From Bacillota bacterium (lineage in GTDB: Bacteria > Bacillota > Clostridia > Acetivibrionales > DSM-1351), in assembly GCA_023439045.1 (NCBI GenBank), contig JAEXOY010000002.1, positions 116,304 through 180,303 on the forward strand: a DNA stretch of 64,000 bases, written 5' to 3'. The position numbers and the translations under genes were made by a program. Each line of letters begins with the position of its first letter. Position 1 is the stretch's first letter. Below the pieces are notes generated by a model. That model searched no databases, had not been told where the DNA came from, and saw nothing but the letters and a program-made list of their open reading frames with translations. This document shows, piece after piece, positions 34,044 to 43,564 of this stretch.

Positions 34044-35621
34044 TTATTTACCATAGAAATTATCGTACCAACCTTGCATTTCAGCTTTTATCTTATCTCC
34101 GCCGCCATTTGTCCAGTCTGACTGGAATGTCTTGAGGTCATCAATCTTCTTAGTGCCACTGATAAGCTGTAGGATAAAGTCACTAGTTGCCTTAAACAAG
34201 GACTGATTGTACTTGGAGTAGTTCTCCAAAGAAGGCATGAATGCAAAGGTATTATCTACAAAAATTTCTGGTGTTTCTTTATTAGCTTTATTGGTAACTG
34301 CATCAAATGCTGCCCACATAGCATCACTCTTTCTTACACGTGAAGGCCACTGCTTTGCAAACTCTTCCTCATTTGTACTGTTAAGATACCAGTATGAATT
34401 ACCACGTTCTTCTGAGAAGATAGGGTTAATTGGTTTGATGGAACCATCTGCATCATATGTAAAGTGTGTACCTTCAACTCCAATATTGAGGTAAAGCTGA
34501 TTTTGTTGTTTTACATTGATCCAGTTAATAGCATGCTCAGCATTCTTAGAACTCTTAAGTATACAAGTCATCTGATTTATCGCCTCAGTCTTCATATACT
34601 TACATGTACCATCAGAACCTGCTAGTGCACTAATATAGCCTAGATCTTCTTCCTTGAGGCCAAGACCATCTTTGCCTGTCATTATAGGCGTTGTAACCGC
34701 AACACCAGTACGGTTGGAAGCTGCAATAATTGCTTTTCCAGCAGAGAACTTTTCATTTACTGTAGTTGTGTTATTAACAGCCCAGTCACGGTCAATAAGT
34801 CCTTCTTTTGAGAGTTTCTGCATAAATTCAATTAATTTAGGGAAATTCTCATGTTCGGTCATATAGAAAACTTTACCATTTTCATCAACCATCCAGTCGT
34901 TATATATGCCAAAGGCAGAAGTTATACTCTGTGGTATATCCCAGTTAACAGAACCTTCTGAAGCAACACGGAAAGGACCAGTAAATATGATATATTTGTC
35001 ACCATAGAACTTCTTAAGTTGAACAAGTGTGTTGTAGAACTCGTCAATTGTAGTAGGAACTTCATTAATTCCAGCTGCTTTCAAGAGGTCCATTCTAGCT
35101 ACCATAAAGGCACCTATCTCAGTTGGGTATGGATATTTGTAAGGAATACCATAGATATCCCCCTTTTCATCTGAACAAGCCTTCCAAGTAACATCATTTA
35201 CACCCTTAAGAATGTCCTGTCCATACTCATTAAGTAAATCAGTAAGAGGCATCAATGCGCCTTGGGAAAGTAATGTCTGGAACTGTGAAACACTTACCTG
35301 AAGTACATCATAATCTGCGCCAGATGCGACTTCCATAAGGAGCTTTTCATTTGCATTTTCAGCTGGAAGCACGTTATAGTTTACCTTATAACCTGTAGTC
35401 TCTTCATAAACTGCTGCCATGCCGTCAGTGTTAGGATCAAAGCTTACATTGTAGCCAAGATACTTAAGGGTTGGCTTCTCACCGTCGAGGGCTTTTGCTC
35501 CCCCTGAGCTACTTGCTTGTGAAGTTGAGGTATCACTTGGGGTTTTACTATCACTACCACAACCCGCTAAACTAGAAACAACCATCATTGCTGCAAGAAA
35601 TGTTACAAAAATCTTCTTCAT
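34044..35621 (-). CDS. Extracellular solute-binding lipoprotein (LplA/YtcQ type)
   Basis: A 525-aa lipoprotein with lipobox SLAGC (Cys21), a Ser/Thr-rich linker and a large two-lobed type II sugar-binding fold (LKYLGYNVSFDPNTDGMAAV onward). The size and the two-permease, no-ATPase arrangement are those of CUT1 LplABC/YteP-YtcP-YtcQ importers for oligosaccharides or complex glycans, which share a genome-encoded MsmX-type ATPase. The ATG follows AGAGGAAGGGATATT. It is probably induced by the YesM/YesN pair at 38125-41563. Confidence 0.88.
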   Translation of the reverse strand: MKKIFVTFLAAMMVVSSLAGCGSDSKTPSDTSTSQASSSGGAKALDGEKPTLKYLGYNVSFDPNTDGMAAVYEETTGYKVNYNVLPAENANEKLLMEVASGADYDVLQVSVSQFQTLLSQGALMPLTDLLNEYGQDILKGVNDVTWKACSDEKGDIYGIPYKYPYPTEIGAFMVARMDLLKAAGINEVPTTIDEFYNTLVQLKKFYGDKYIIFTGPFRVASEGSVNWDIPQSITSAFGIYNDWMVDENGKVFYMTEHENFPKLIEFMQKLSKEGLIDRDWAVNNTTTVNEKFSAGKAIIAASNRTGVAVTTPIMTGKDGLGLKEEDLGYISALAGSDGTCKYMKTEAINQMTCILKSSKNAEHAINWINVKQQNQLYLNIGVEGTHFTYDADGSIKPINPIFSEERGNSYWYLNSTNEEEFAKQWPSRVRKSDAMWAAFDAVTNKANKETPEIFVDNTFAFMPSLENYSKYNQSLFKATSDFILQLISGTKKIDDLKTFQSDWTNGGGDKIKAEMQGWYDNFYGK

Positions 35622-35687
35622 AATATCCCTTCCTCTTTTTTATATTTTTATCGTTTCCGATAAATTACATAGGATTAGACCACTTCA

Positions 35688-36584
35688 TTAGCCCTTAACT
35701 GAGCCAATGGTTATACCTTGAACCATATATCTCTGAACTAATGGGTATACGGCTACTATAGGAATTAACGAAAGAACAACCACCGCAGCTATAATGCCAT
35801 CGATAGAAACATTGGCATAATTACCTGCTACTAGACGTTCAACAATTGTTTGAGTATTACTGATAGTGTTATAAATAAACAACTGTAATGTCTGCATGTC
35901 AGTACTGTTTGTATACATTACTGCATGGAAGTAATTGTTCCAGTAATTTACAGCATATAACATCGCAACTGTTGCTAAAACTGGAGTAGACATTGGACAT
36001 ACAATGTATACTAGGATTTTAATGTCACTTGCGCCATCAATTTTTGCTGATTCTTCAATACTTTCAGGTAGACCCTCAAAATAGTTTTTAACAATAAACA
36101 TATTAAAATGTACTATAAAAAACGGAAGAATCAATGCCGCAAATGTATCCATAATGCCTAGGGTACGAACAACCATATATGCAGGAACTATTCCGCCAAA
36201 GAATACCATACTAATTATGTATAGCATTATAAAAAACTTTCGCCCTTTAAATGAAGGCTTAGATAGTGGGTAGGCAGTAGTGATTGTTACTAGCATACTG
36301 ATGATTGTACCTACAACAGTAACAATCACGGTGTTCTTAAGAGAATTCATAAAGGTAGTTTCTTTTAAAACATATATTATAGTCTCAAACTGTATATCAA
36401 TTGGCCAAAACAATACGGCTCCCGAAGTAACAGCTGATGCACTGCTGAATGCCTTAGATAATACATGTAAGATTGGAAGTATGGCACACAATGCAAATAT
36501 TGTCATAATAATATAAGAAGTTACTATCATAGATTTTTCACTTGCTTCTAGTGGAATACCCCTGTTTTTCTTTTTGTTTAACAT
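35688..36584 (-). CDS. Carbohydrate ABC permease (LplC/YtcP type)
   Basis: A 298-aa MalG-type permease with six predicted helices and the EAA loop GLPESIEESAKIDGASDIKI, where it would dock the ATPase. The C-terminus ends in MVQGITIGSVKG, the usual LplC/YtcP ending. The ATG at 36584 has GAGGTG seven bases upstream; the GTG at 36593 is part of that site and is rejected. It pairs with the LplB-type permease 36 bases upstream. No ATPase gene is present. Confidence 0.9.
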   Translation of the reverse strand: MLNKKKNRGIPLEASEKSMIVTSYIIMTIFALCAILPILHVLSKAFSSASAVTSGAVLFWPIDIQFETIIYVLKETTFMNSLKNTVIVTVVGTIISMLVTITTAYPLSKPSFKGRKFFIMLYIISMVFFGGIVPAYMVVRTLGIMDTFAALILPFFIVHFNMFIVKNYFEGLPESIEESAKIDGASDIKILVYIVCPMSTPVLATVAMLYAVNYWNNYFHAVMYTNSTDMQTLQLFIYNTISNTQTIVERLVAGNYANVSIDGIIAAVVVLSLIPIVAVYPLVQRYMVQGITIGSVKG

Positions 36585-36620
36585 AATTTTCACCTCAAGC
36601 AGAATATACTTTCGTTTCTA

Positions 36621-37589
36621 TTACCAGATACTTCTATGAAGCAATTTTTTACTAATAGCATTTGAACCTACTATTAAGATAAATGCTACAACAGAATTAA
36701 ATAAACCAAGTGCAGTACCTAATGCAAAATCTGATTGACCCAACCCCATACGGTAAACATAAGTTTGGATTACATCGGCTACATCATAGACTGTTGCATT
36801 ATAGAATACAAGGATCTGCTCAAAACCGGTATCCAATATGTATCCAACCTTTAGAATGAGCATAAGTACTATAGTAGATGCAATTCCAGGCAATGTTACA
36901 TGCCAGATTTGGCGCAGTTTGGATGCACCATCCACTCTAGCTGCTTCATAGAGCGAAATATCAATACCAGTTATTGCTGCCAAATAAATAACTGTATTCC
37001 ATCCAATCTCTTTCCAACCCTCAGTAAAGACTAATAAGCCACGGAATACGTTTGTGTCCGAAAAGAAGCTGATTCTTTCAAAGCCAAAGGCTGCTAGCCC
37101 AGTGTTAACAATGCCATAGGTACCTAATAATGAATAAAAAATACCGAATGTAACAACCCAGGAGAAGAAATATGGAACGTATATTGCTGTCTGTGCCAGC
37201 TTGCGATATGCCTTATTTCTAATTTCATTGAGTAAAATGGCACATATTATAGGAATTGGAAATAAGAACAAAATCTTGTATGCATTAATAATAAGAGTAT
37301 TTAGAAGTACTTTTACAAATGCAGAACTTGCAAATAAGCGTTCGAAATGCTCTAATCCTACCCATTCGCTTTTTGCTATTGCATCTAGCGGATTGGTTCC
37401 TGCAAAAATACTATAATCTTTGAATGCAATTGTAATACCGTAGAGTGGTAGAAACTTATAGACTATCAAGAAAAACAGTCCAGGGAGCAACATTAAATAT
37501 AAGAGATAATGATCCTTCAAATATGCTCCTAATTTAGAGTGCGATTGTAGTTCATTTTTTGCTTTTGGTTTTAAAGCAAACATTTTCAT
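36621..37589 (-). CDS. Carbohydrate ABC permease (LplB/YteP type)
   Basis: A 322-aa MalF-type permease with a hydrophilic 25-residue N-terminus, six helices (LYLMLLPGLFFLIVYKFLPL first) and the EAA loop DISLYEAARVDGASKLRQIW. Ends in GSNAISKKLLHRSIW, as usual for LplB/YteP. The ATG follows CGGAGGAAAATGCT. It is the first gene of the minus-strand operon that can run from here to the nucleoside hydrolase, about 13 kb and 11 genes, with no U-run terminator seen inside. Confidence 0.9.
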   Translation of the reverse strand: MKMFALKPKAKNELQSHSKLGAYLKDHYLLYLMLLPGLFFLIVYKFLPLYGITIAFKDYSIFAGTNPLDAIAKSEWVGLEHFERLFASSAFVKVLLNTLIINAYKILFLFPIPIICAILLNEIRNKAYRKLAQTAIYVPYFFSWVVTFGIFYSLLGTYGIVNTGLAAFGFERISFFSDTNVFRGLLVFTEGWKEIGWNTVIYLAAITGIDISLYEAARVDGASKLRQIWHVTLPGIASTIVLMLILKVGYILDTGFEQILVFYNATVYDVADVIQTYVYRMGLGQSDFALGTALGLFNSVVAFILIVGSNAISKKLLHRSIW

Positions 37590-37834
37590 AGCATTTTCCT
37601 CCGAAATAGTGAGTAAAAAACCTTAACATAATATTTCATACTAAAAATTGAGAAATATAGACTTTTGAAAGCTTTCAATCAAGTTTAATCTTTTCTATGC
37701 TCTTATCTTAGCACACAGAAAATATAAGTTGAATGACTCAATCTTCTGATTTCTTATCCAAAACTGTTATATTTGCATAAAAATAATATCATTCGTCACT
37801 GGGATTTATTGCATAATACCCAAAAGGTTATATA

Positions 37835-37880
37835 CAAAGAGACTGAATGAGTAGCCCTGTATAGCTATTCACTCAGTCTC
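37835..37880 (-). terminator. Probable terminator of the YesM/YesN operon
   Basis: GAGACTGAATGAGTAGC (37839-37855) pairs with GCTATTCACTCAGTCTC (37864-37880), with one mismatch and one wobble. The U-run on the minus side is weak (TTTGTATAT). Confidence 0.6.
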
Positions 37881-37981
37881 ATAAAAGCTATCTCCTTACT
37901 ATATATGTATACTAATACTCGTCTTATGTAGAGTTTTATGTATGAGTCTTATGTAGAGTTATATAGAATTTATACGTGTCC

Positions 37982-38077
37982 TATATGCTGTCTTATTCGA
38001 AGTCTTATATAGTATTTTATATGCTGCCTTATATGCTGTCTTATTCGGAGTCTTATATAGTATCTTATATGCTGCCT
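37982..38077. repeat. 48-bp tandem duplication
   Basis: Copies 37982-38029 and 38030-38077 begin TATATGCTGTCTTATTCG and differ at two positions; a partial third copy follows. The tract lies just downstream of the minus-strand histidine kinase gene. Confidence 0.78.
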
Positions 38078-38124
38078 TCAATGCTGTCTTTTGTGGAGCT
38101 TTTGAGAATATTATGTCGATGGTA

Positions 38125-39936
38125 TTATTCTTGTGGCATATATTTTATAGGTAATGATATTGTAACAGTTGTACCCACATTAATTTCAGAACTTATACTG
38201 AGACCACAGTTCTCTCCTCCAAACAGCTTAAGTCTTTCGTCTACATTTCCAAGGCCATAGCCCTTGGTATTACTGCTATTACTTTGCCCAAGAATGTTGT
38301 CAAGCTGCTGTTGACTCATTCCATTACCATTATCCTTGATGGTAATAATCAACCTCTCATCTTCTTCTGTTGCAGCTATAGTAAGCCTACCTTCGTTGTT
38401 TTGGCTATGAAGGATTCCATGATTAAGTGCATTTTCAACAAGTGGTTGTAGTGATAGCTTGGGAATAAGGCAATTTTTCAGTTCTTCATCTATATTTATT
38501 TCTATGGTTGATATATTACTAAACCTTTTTTGCATAATTCCAATATACGACTCAATCAATTCTAATTCATCTCTAAGGGTAACAACATCCCTTCCTTTAC
38601 TTAAGCTTAAACGGAAATACCTTGAAAAGGCATTTATCATCCATATACTATCTTGTTTATAATCCTCCAATATCATCCACTTTATGGCATCAAGAGTATT
38701 ATATAAAAAATGAGGGTTTATTTGTGCCTGCAAAGCTTTTAACTGAAAATCACGGGCTTTTAATTTGGCTTCATAGGACTCTTCCATCAATTTTTTTATA
38801 GTAATAACTAACTGGTTTGCATTATTCTCTAATAAAGCAAGCGATTTATTATTTTTATCATTGAGCGAGGCAACATTATCAGCTTGATCAATTCCCTCAC
38901 TTTTCAGTACCATAATGGCATTATTTATTCGTTTTACAGTATTTTCAACTATACTAGAATATATAATAATTAATGCGATAACAAAAACTACGATAACGGC
39001 TAAAATCAGCATAGCGCGCATCACATCAAATGAAAAAATATCCGTTCCGTATACTGTAGTAGCTGGCAATCTCATGATTAGATACCAATTTGGTACACTC
39101 AATTTAGAAAATGCCACAAGATCAGAATTATTACTCATTTTTCCACTAAGATGTCCTGTCTCATTTTCCAACACAGCTTTTAACTCGGTTGATGAAAGGC
39201 CCTCTTTACCAATCAAGCTTGAATCGGGGTGTGAAATTATAAAACCGGTTGAGTCTACCAAGTAAATCTCCTCATCAATGCTTATACCTGCAGAAAATAT
39301 TTTACTAAGCTTGGTTTCTTCTATATCTAATTGTAGTACACTTGCTATTTCATCATAATTCTTTTTACTTGAAATTGTCATTCGGCAAGATATAACATTA
39401 ATTAAGCCTGTTCCATCGTATATACGCGTTCCATAGGTCTTCATCCAAACCACTCCACGCTTTAAATTCTCACTGTTTTCCTGCGTAAGCTCGGGCAGCG
39501 AATAGAATGTATCCTGCTGGTTTGCGTATATTTTACCGGAAGGTACATATAGTCTAATTTTGCTAATCATATGTTTTCCTTCGTAAGCAGAAACCAGAGA
39601 TTTAAGTTCAGCATATTCCTCTAGCTGTGTTTGAACATCTGTGCTTCCACTTCTAATATACGGATAAGCCGTGCTAAGAATAGAAAGGGCGCTTTCAGAT
39701 ATTTGTTCAAAACGGTAATCCAGGTTGCTTTTTATTTGATTAACCGCTAATGTCATATTATTTGAAAGCTCATTCTCGATAATATTTGCTGAGTGATTGG
39801 AATACATAATTACAATAAGGGTGAGCGGTATAAATACTGTAAAAGCAAAAAGAGCAACTGCTCTTTTTGATAAACGCATATTATCACTATAAAGAAAATT
39901 TCTAAATAGCCTATCTCGTAAATTAACTTTATTCAT
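38125..39936 (-). CDS. Sensor histidine kinase, YesM type, with extracellular Cache-like domain
   Basis: A 603-aa kinase. Helix 1 lies near residues 26-46, an extracellular sensor of about 250 residues follows (Cache-like; IYLVDSTGFIISHPDSSLIG is typical), then helix 2 near 295-317, a coiled linker, the kinase domain with His in QINPHFLYNTLDAIKW, the N-box LVENALNHGI and DNGNGMSQQ. The ATG at 39936 follows AAAGGAAATAGAT and overlaps the regulator stop by 8 bases. It senses directly, without a binding-protein gene, and probably controls the LplABC-type importer and both catabolic arms. Confidence 0.9.
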   Translation of the reverse strand: MNKVNLRDRLFRNFLYSDNMRLSKRAVALFAFTVFIPLTLIVIMYSNHSANIIENELSNNMTLAVNQIKSNLDYRFEQISESALSILSTAYPYIRSGSTDVQTQLEEYAELKSLVSAYEGKHMISKIRLYVPSGKIYANQQDTFYSLPELTQENSENLKRGVVWMKTYGTRIYDGTGLINVISCRMTISSKKNYDEIASVLQLDIEETKLSKIFSAGISIDEEIYLVDSTGFIISHPDSSLIGKEGLSSTELKAVLENETGHLSGKMSNNSDLVAFSKLSVPNWYLIMRLPATTVYGTDIFSFDVMRAMLILAVIVVFVIALIIIYSSIVENTVKRINNAIMVLKSEGIDQADNVASLNDKNNKSLALLENNANQLVITIKKLMEESYEAKLKARDFQLKALQAQINPHFLYNTLDAIKWMILEDYKQDSIWMINAFSRYFRLSLSKGRDVVTLRDELELIESYIGIMQKRFSNISTIEINIDEELKNCLIPKLSLQPLVENALNHGILHSQNNEGRLTIAATEEDERLIITIKDNGNGMSQQQLDNILGQSNSSNTKGYGLGNVDERLKLFGGENCGLSISSEINVGTTVTISLPIKYMPQE

Positions 39937-41563
39937 ATCTATTTCCTTTCCCTGCAGATGAAATTGCAATATTCCTATATTCACTAGGTGAGAGTCCTGT
40001 ATATTTCTTAAACAAGCGTGAAAAATAGCTAGGAGAAAGGTATCCTACCTCATAACAAACATCATATAATTTTATGTAAGGGTCTGATAAGAGTTTCTTT
40101 GCCTTTTCAAGTCTTGTGTTAGTTAAGTAGTCATTAATCGTAGTACCAGTAACTTGTTTAAATAAAACGCATAAGTATGTAGGGGTCAAGTAGACATCTT
40201 TTGCTAACGTAGTTATAGATATCTGCTCCTTAAAATGATCATCAATCGTTTTACGGACTTGATTAATTATAGTGTGGGAATATGTTTTGCTCATACTTCT
40301 CATGAGGGAAGCTACCTCGGTATAAAGCTTTTGAATCATAAGACACTGTTGTTCAAAATCCGAACAGCATAAAAACTTCTCTAAAATCATACGTTGATTG
40401 GAGTAGTCACTTTTTTTGTTTATCATTACATCGGTTACTATCCTTGTTGGAAGGAGTAGTAAGTAAATCAGCAGATTTTGCTCTTCATCATTATGAAACT
40501 TCTCCTTAATTATATCAAAAAGCTCATTCAGCACCTCTAGCACCTGCTCAGCACTACCATGGCTCAGGCACTCCTGCAGACTCTTTTCAGCTCTTTCCTT
40601 GAATTCTTTAAGGCTTTCGTCCAGTTCGTATTTATCAATGGAGATAGCTAGTTCGTTATCGAGCAAGTAACGTTTACTTATAGCATTTGAAGCATTCTCG
40701 TAAGAAGTCTTTATATTTTCTAGCCCCTTAAATCTTTCACTAATACCAATGGCGACTTTAAGATTCATACCCACATTAAGCCGTTTGTTCAATTTCTCGG
40801 AGACCTCAAGTATAGTATCTTCATACTCGTCTTCCAATAAGGAAAGTATCATTATGTATTCACCCTGCTTATTTTCAAAACAAATTGTATCGCTATAAAG
40901 CTTACCTACCTTCCTACATTCGTCTTGAATATGCAAAGATAAAAGCTGCCTATCACGTTCGGATAGTGTATAGAAGGTGCTGTATATACTCTGTACTTGA
41001 ATTACCAGTACACAGTAGTGCATTTCGTCATACAGCGGTATATTCAAAAATGCTATTCGTTCCTTCAATATCTCTGGATTTTCAATGTCATCACGAATCA
41101 TTGTTATAAAGAAACGTTCTTGCAAAAGAGGAAAGCTCTCATTTAGAAGATTTTCCATATCAGCAAGGTTTTTCTTGCTCCGATTCTCCATTTCCATAAT
41201 GTTGACTACACGACTAACCGTCTCCTTGAGTTCATCTAAGTCTATTGATTTAAGGATATAGTCTATAGCATCAACTTTAAGTGCCTTTTTAAGGAAGACA
41301 ATGTCATCATGCCCACTGATGAATATTATCTTTATATCTGGAAAAAGCTCTCGTAAATTTTTAGCTAATGTTATACCGTCCATATACGGCATAAGGACAT
41401 CAGTAAGTACAAGATCAATTTGATTTTCTTTCACAAAATTTAATGCCTTTTCTCCATCTGGTAGATCTGCAACTATTTGAATATTGTGGGCACTCCAATC
41501 AAAGTGTTTCTTTAGTCCTTGGCGCACTAGATCTTCATCATCGACAATGATAGCCTTATACAT
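39929..41563 (-). CDS. Response regulator with AraC-type output, YesN type
   Basis: A 544-aa regulator. The receiver has phospho-acceptor Asp in LVLTDVLMPYMDG near residue 54 and Lys in YILKSIDLDEL. The C-terminal AraC domain shows TPTYLCVLFKQVTG and VGYLSPSYFSRLFKKYTG. The ATG follows AAAGGAGGAATTTT. It is transcribed away from the plus-strand FAD oxidoreductase operon, and the 500-base region between them is a likely target. Confidence 0.9.
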   Translation of the reverse strand: MYKAIIVDDEDLVRQGLKKHFDWSAHNIQIVADLPDGEKALNFVKENQIDLVLTDVLMPYMDGITLAKNLRELFPDIKIIFISGHDDIVFLKKALKVDAIDYILKSIDLDELKETVSRVVNIMEMENRSKKNLADMENLLNESFPLLQERFFITMIRDDIENPEILKERIAFLNIPLYDEMHYCVLVIQVQSIYSTFYTLSERDRQLLSLHIQDECRKVGKLYSDTICFENKQGEYIMILSLLEDEYEDTILEVSEKLNKRLNVGMNLKVAIGISERFKGLENIKTSYENASNAISKRYLLDNELAISIDKYELDESLKEFKERAEKSLQECLSHGSAEQVLEVLNELFDIIKEKFHNDEEQNLLIYLLLLPTRIVTDVMINKKSDYSNQRMILEKFLCCSDFEQQCLMIQKLYTEVASLMRSMSKTYSHTIINQVRKTIDDHFKEQISITTLAKDVYLTPTYLCVLFKQVTGTTINDYLTNTRLEKAKKLLSDPYIKLYDVCYEVGYLSPSYFSRLFKKYTGLSPSEYRNIAISSAGKGNRYE

Positions 41564-41898
41564 AAAATTCCTCCTTTATAGTATATTACTGTTTGAGCTA
41601 TATATAAAAGTTTATGAAAATTGCTTAATCTTAAAATGCTATACCATTAGTGGGATAGCTATAAAACCATGCTGCGCTAGTGTTATGGATTATACGTAGT
41701 AATTGAAGTTTATTTAGTTTGCAAAATATGGAATACTTATGTAAATATATTTAGTAACACTTAACAAATTATACAAAAATAATTTATCTGTCAAGTTTAT
41801 TTTTAAACAATACTACTAATTTCTTATTTATCGAAAATCATTTTTATGTACTATTTGTTTAAAAACTATCACTATCCTTCACTCATTTTTGTGTTCTG

Positions 41899-41926
41899 TT
41901 GACTTCAATGTACTACATGCTATATT
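41899..41926 (+). promoter_or_regulatory. Promoter of the plus-strand FAD/epimerase operon
   Basis: TTGACT (41899-41904), a 16-base spacer and TATATT (41921-41926) predict a start near 41933 and a leader of about 130 bases. Confidence 0.5.
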
Positions 41927-42003
41927 TAAAGAAAATATTAGTTCTTTTATCATATTTATCAATTAAAATATAATTCTCCATGCTTATCAGTAATTTTAAA
42001 ATA

Positions 42004-42034
42004 TCACTAAATTATTGTTAAAAAAATTTAGTGA
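42004..42034 (+). other. Leader stem or operator before FAD oxidoreductase
   Basis: TCACTAAAT (42004-42012) and ATTTAGTGA (42026-42034) form a perfect 9-bp inverted repeat, 20 bases before the ribosome site. It could be an mRNA stem or a regulator site. Confidence 0.45.
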
Positions 42035-42065
42035 CATAAACCATTTCAGTTTTGGGGGGATAGTC

Positions 42066-43439
42066 GTGAGTGAGATTCAATATTCTAAAATCATTAATAA
42101 TCTAATAGAGACAGATGTCCTTGTTATTGGTGGCGGTACTGCGGGTTTCGGAGCAGCTGTAGCAGCAGCTCGTAACGGAGCAAAAACATTATTGCTTGAG
42201 CGTTTAAGCATGCTCGGAGGTATGGCGACATCAGGTCTCGTTGGGCCATTTATGACCTGCTATGATAACGATGCACAGGAACAGCTTGTTAAGGGTATCT
42301 TTGATGAGTTATGTATACGGACTGAAACCCGAGGAGGTGCTATTCATCCTTCTAAGATTGAAGGTATGACCTCTTATTCCTCATATTATATGGCAAGTCA
42401 TAGACATGTTACTCCATATCAATCTGAGGTTCTTGCAGTAGTAATGGAAGAAATGGTGGTAGAATCTGGTGCACAAATACTTTATAACGTTCAAGTTATA
42501 GATTGTATTACTAATGATGGGAAGATAGAGCATGTTATAGTCCATATGAAAGAAGGTATTGCTGCAATTCGTGCAAAGGTATACATAGATTGCACTGGCG
42601 ATGCTGATGTAGCATATCTAGCAGGTGTACCCACATGGCTTGGCCAAAAAGAAACAGGTACTATGCAACCTACTACTCTCTTCTTTGAAGTTGGAAATAT
42701 AGACCGCGAAAAATACTTGGGTGAACTAGAAGCCAACAAAGCCCACCTGGATAATCACACAGCTAATTGTTTTGCTCAATACGTCGCTGAAGCAAAGCGT
42801 AACGGAGACTGGACAATTGACCGCAATGAATTAGGAAACTATGAACAAAATATCCCTGGACGATGGAAGATTAATACCACTCGCATAGCACATATTGATG
42901 CTACAAAAACATCTGATATAACCAAAGCTCTTATTGAAGGTAGGCGTCAAGTACAAGAAGTTGTTGCTTTCATGAAAAAATACCTCCCTGGTTGCGAGAA
43001 TATACAGCTTATTCAAGTAGCTACTGCACTTGGTGTTCGCGAAACAAGACACATTGTTGGCAAATATGAGCTTACAGCGGAGGATATTCTATCACGTAAG
43101 CATTTTGATGATGCAATATGTACATTCGGATATGCCATTGATGTTCACAATTCAACAGGTGGTGGTGTCACATTTACCTGTGTTGATAAGTACTACACTA
43201 TACCATATCGTTGTCTGATTCCTGAGAACTGCGATAATATGCTTGTTGCAGGGCGATGTATATGTGGTTCCTCAGAGGCTGCAGCGAGCTATCGTGTTAT
43301 GCCTGCATGCATAGCTATGGGTCAAGCCGCTGGCACTGCTGCTGCGATAGCACTTAAAAGTGGTGTTCTGCCTGAGAATGTGGATATCGTTAATCTTCGC
43401 AATACCCTTATACAGCAAGGTGCAGTTATCAAAGACTAG
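42066..43439 (+). CDS. FAD-dependent oxidoreductase, PF12831-like (4)
   Basis: A 457-aa flavoprotein, full-length sister of the minus-strand protein at 32590. FAD fold TDVLVIGGGTAGFGAAVAAA, GGMATSGLVGPFMTCYDND, YIDCTGDADVAYLAG, LVAGRCICGSSEAAASYRVM. The GTG at 42066 has GGGGGGA six bases upstream and gives the same N-terminus as the sister (MSEIQYSKI versus MSTINYSKI); a longer TTG frame from 42015 has no ribosome site. It is first in the operon with a second FAD enzyme, the ketose epimerase and an SDR. Confidence 0.87.
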   Translation: MSEIQYSKIINNLIETDVLVIGGGTAGFGAAVAAARNGAKTLLLERLSMLGGMATSGLVGPFMTCYDNDAQEQLVKGIFDELCIRTETRGGAIHPSKIEGMTSYSSYYMASHRHVTPYQSEVLAVVMEEMVVESGAQILYNVQVIDCITNDGKIEHVIVHMKEGIAAIRAKVYIDCTGDADVAYLAGVPTWLGQKETGTMQPTTLFFEVGNIDREKYLGELEANKAHLDNHTANCFAQYVAEAKRNGDWTIDRNELGNYEQNIPGRWKINTTRIAHIDATKTSDITKALIEGRRQVQEVVAFMKKYLPGCENIQLIQVATALGVRETRHIVGKYELTAEDILSRKHFDDAICTFGYAIDVHNSTGGGVTFTCVDKYYTIPYRCLIPENCDNMLVAGRCICGSSEAAASYRVMPACIAMGQAAGTAAAIALKSGVLPENVDIVNLRNTLIQQGAVIKD

Positions 43440-43533
43440 TTTATAAAAAATATATTAGTAAAGATGCAGTTATCAAAGACTAGTTATAAAAACTATATTA
43501 GTAAAGATGCAGTTATCAACTACTAATTTTAAA
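43421..43533 (+). repeat. 43/44-bp tandem repeat that includes the stop codon of the FAD gene
   Basis: Units begin TGCAGTTATCAAAGACTAG at 43421, 43465 and 43508. The first copy is the last five codons and TAG stop of the upstream gene; later copies repeat those coding bases in the intergenic stretch before the next gene. Confidence 0.82.
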
Positions 43534-43564
43534 AAAAAATTATATTATCAAAGGAGACAAAACT

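Larger units (their letters stand above)
37590..38124. other. 535-base intergenic stretch with terminator and repeats
   Basis: It holds the leader of the importer operon (37590-37830; a promoter must lie here but none is certain), the terminator of the YesM/YesN operon (37839-37880) and a repeat-rich TCTTATG/TATATGCTG tract to about 38110. No gene is supported; a 94-aa reading frame starting at 37976 is made of the repeats. Confidence 0.6.
41564..42065. other. Divergent control region of the carbohydrate locus
   Basis: About 500 AT-rich bases between the YesN gene (minus) and the FAD oxidoreductase operon (plus). It holds the plus-strand promoter (41899-41926) and a 9-bp leader stem (42004-42034). 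No gene is seen. Confidence 0.6.

Noticed and set aside
37976..38260. 94-residue reading frame in the repeat tract before the histidine kinase end
   Set aside because: It consists of translated 48-bp repeats and antisense of the kinase 3' end; no ribosome site.
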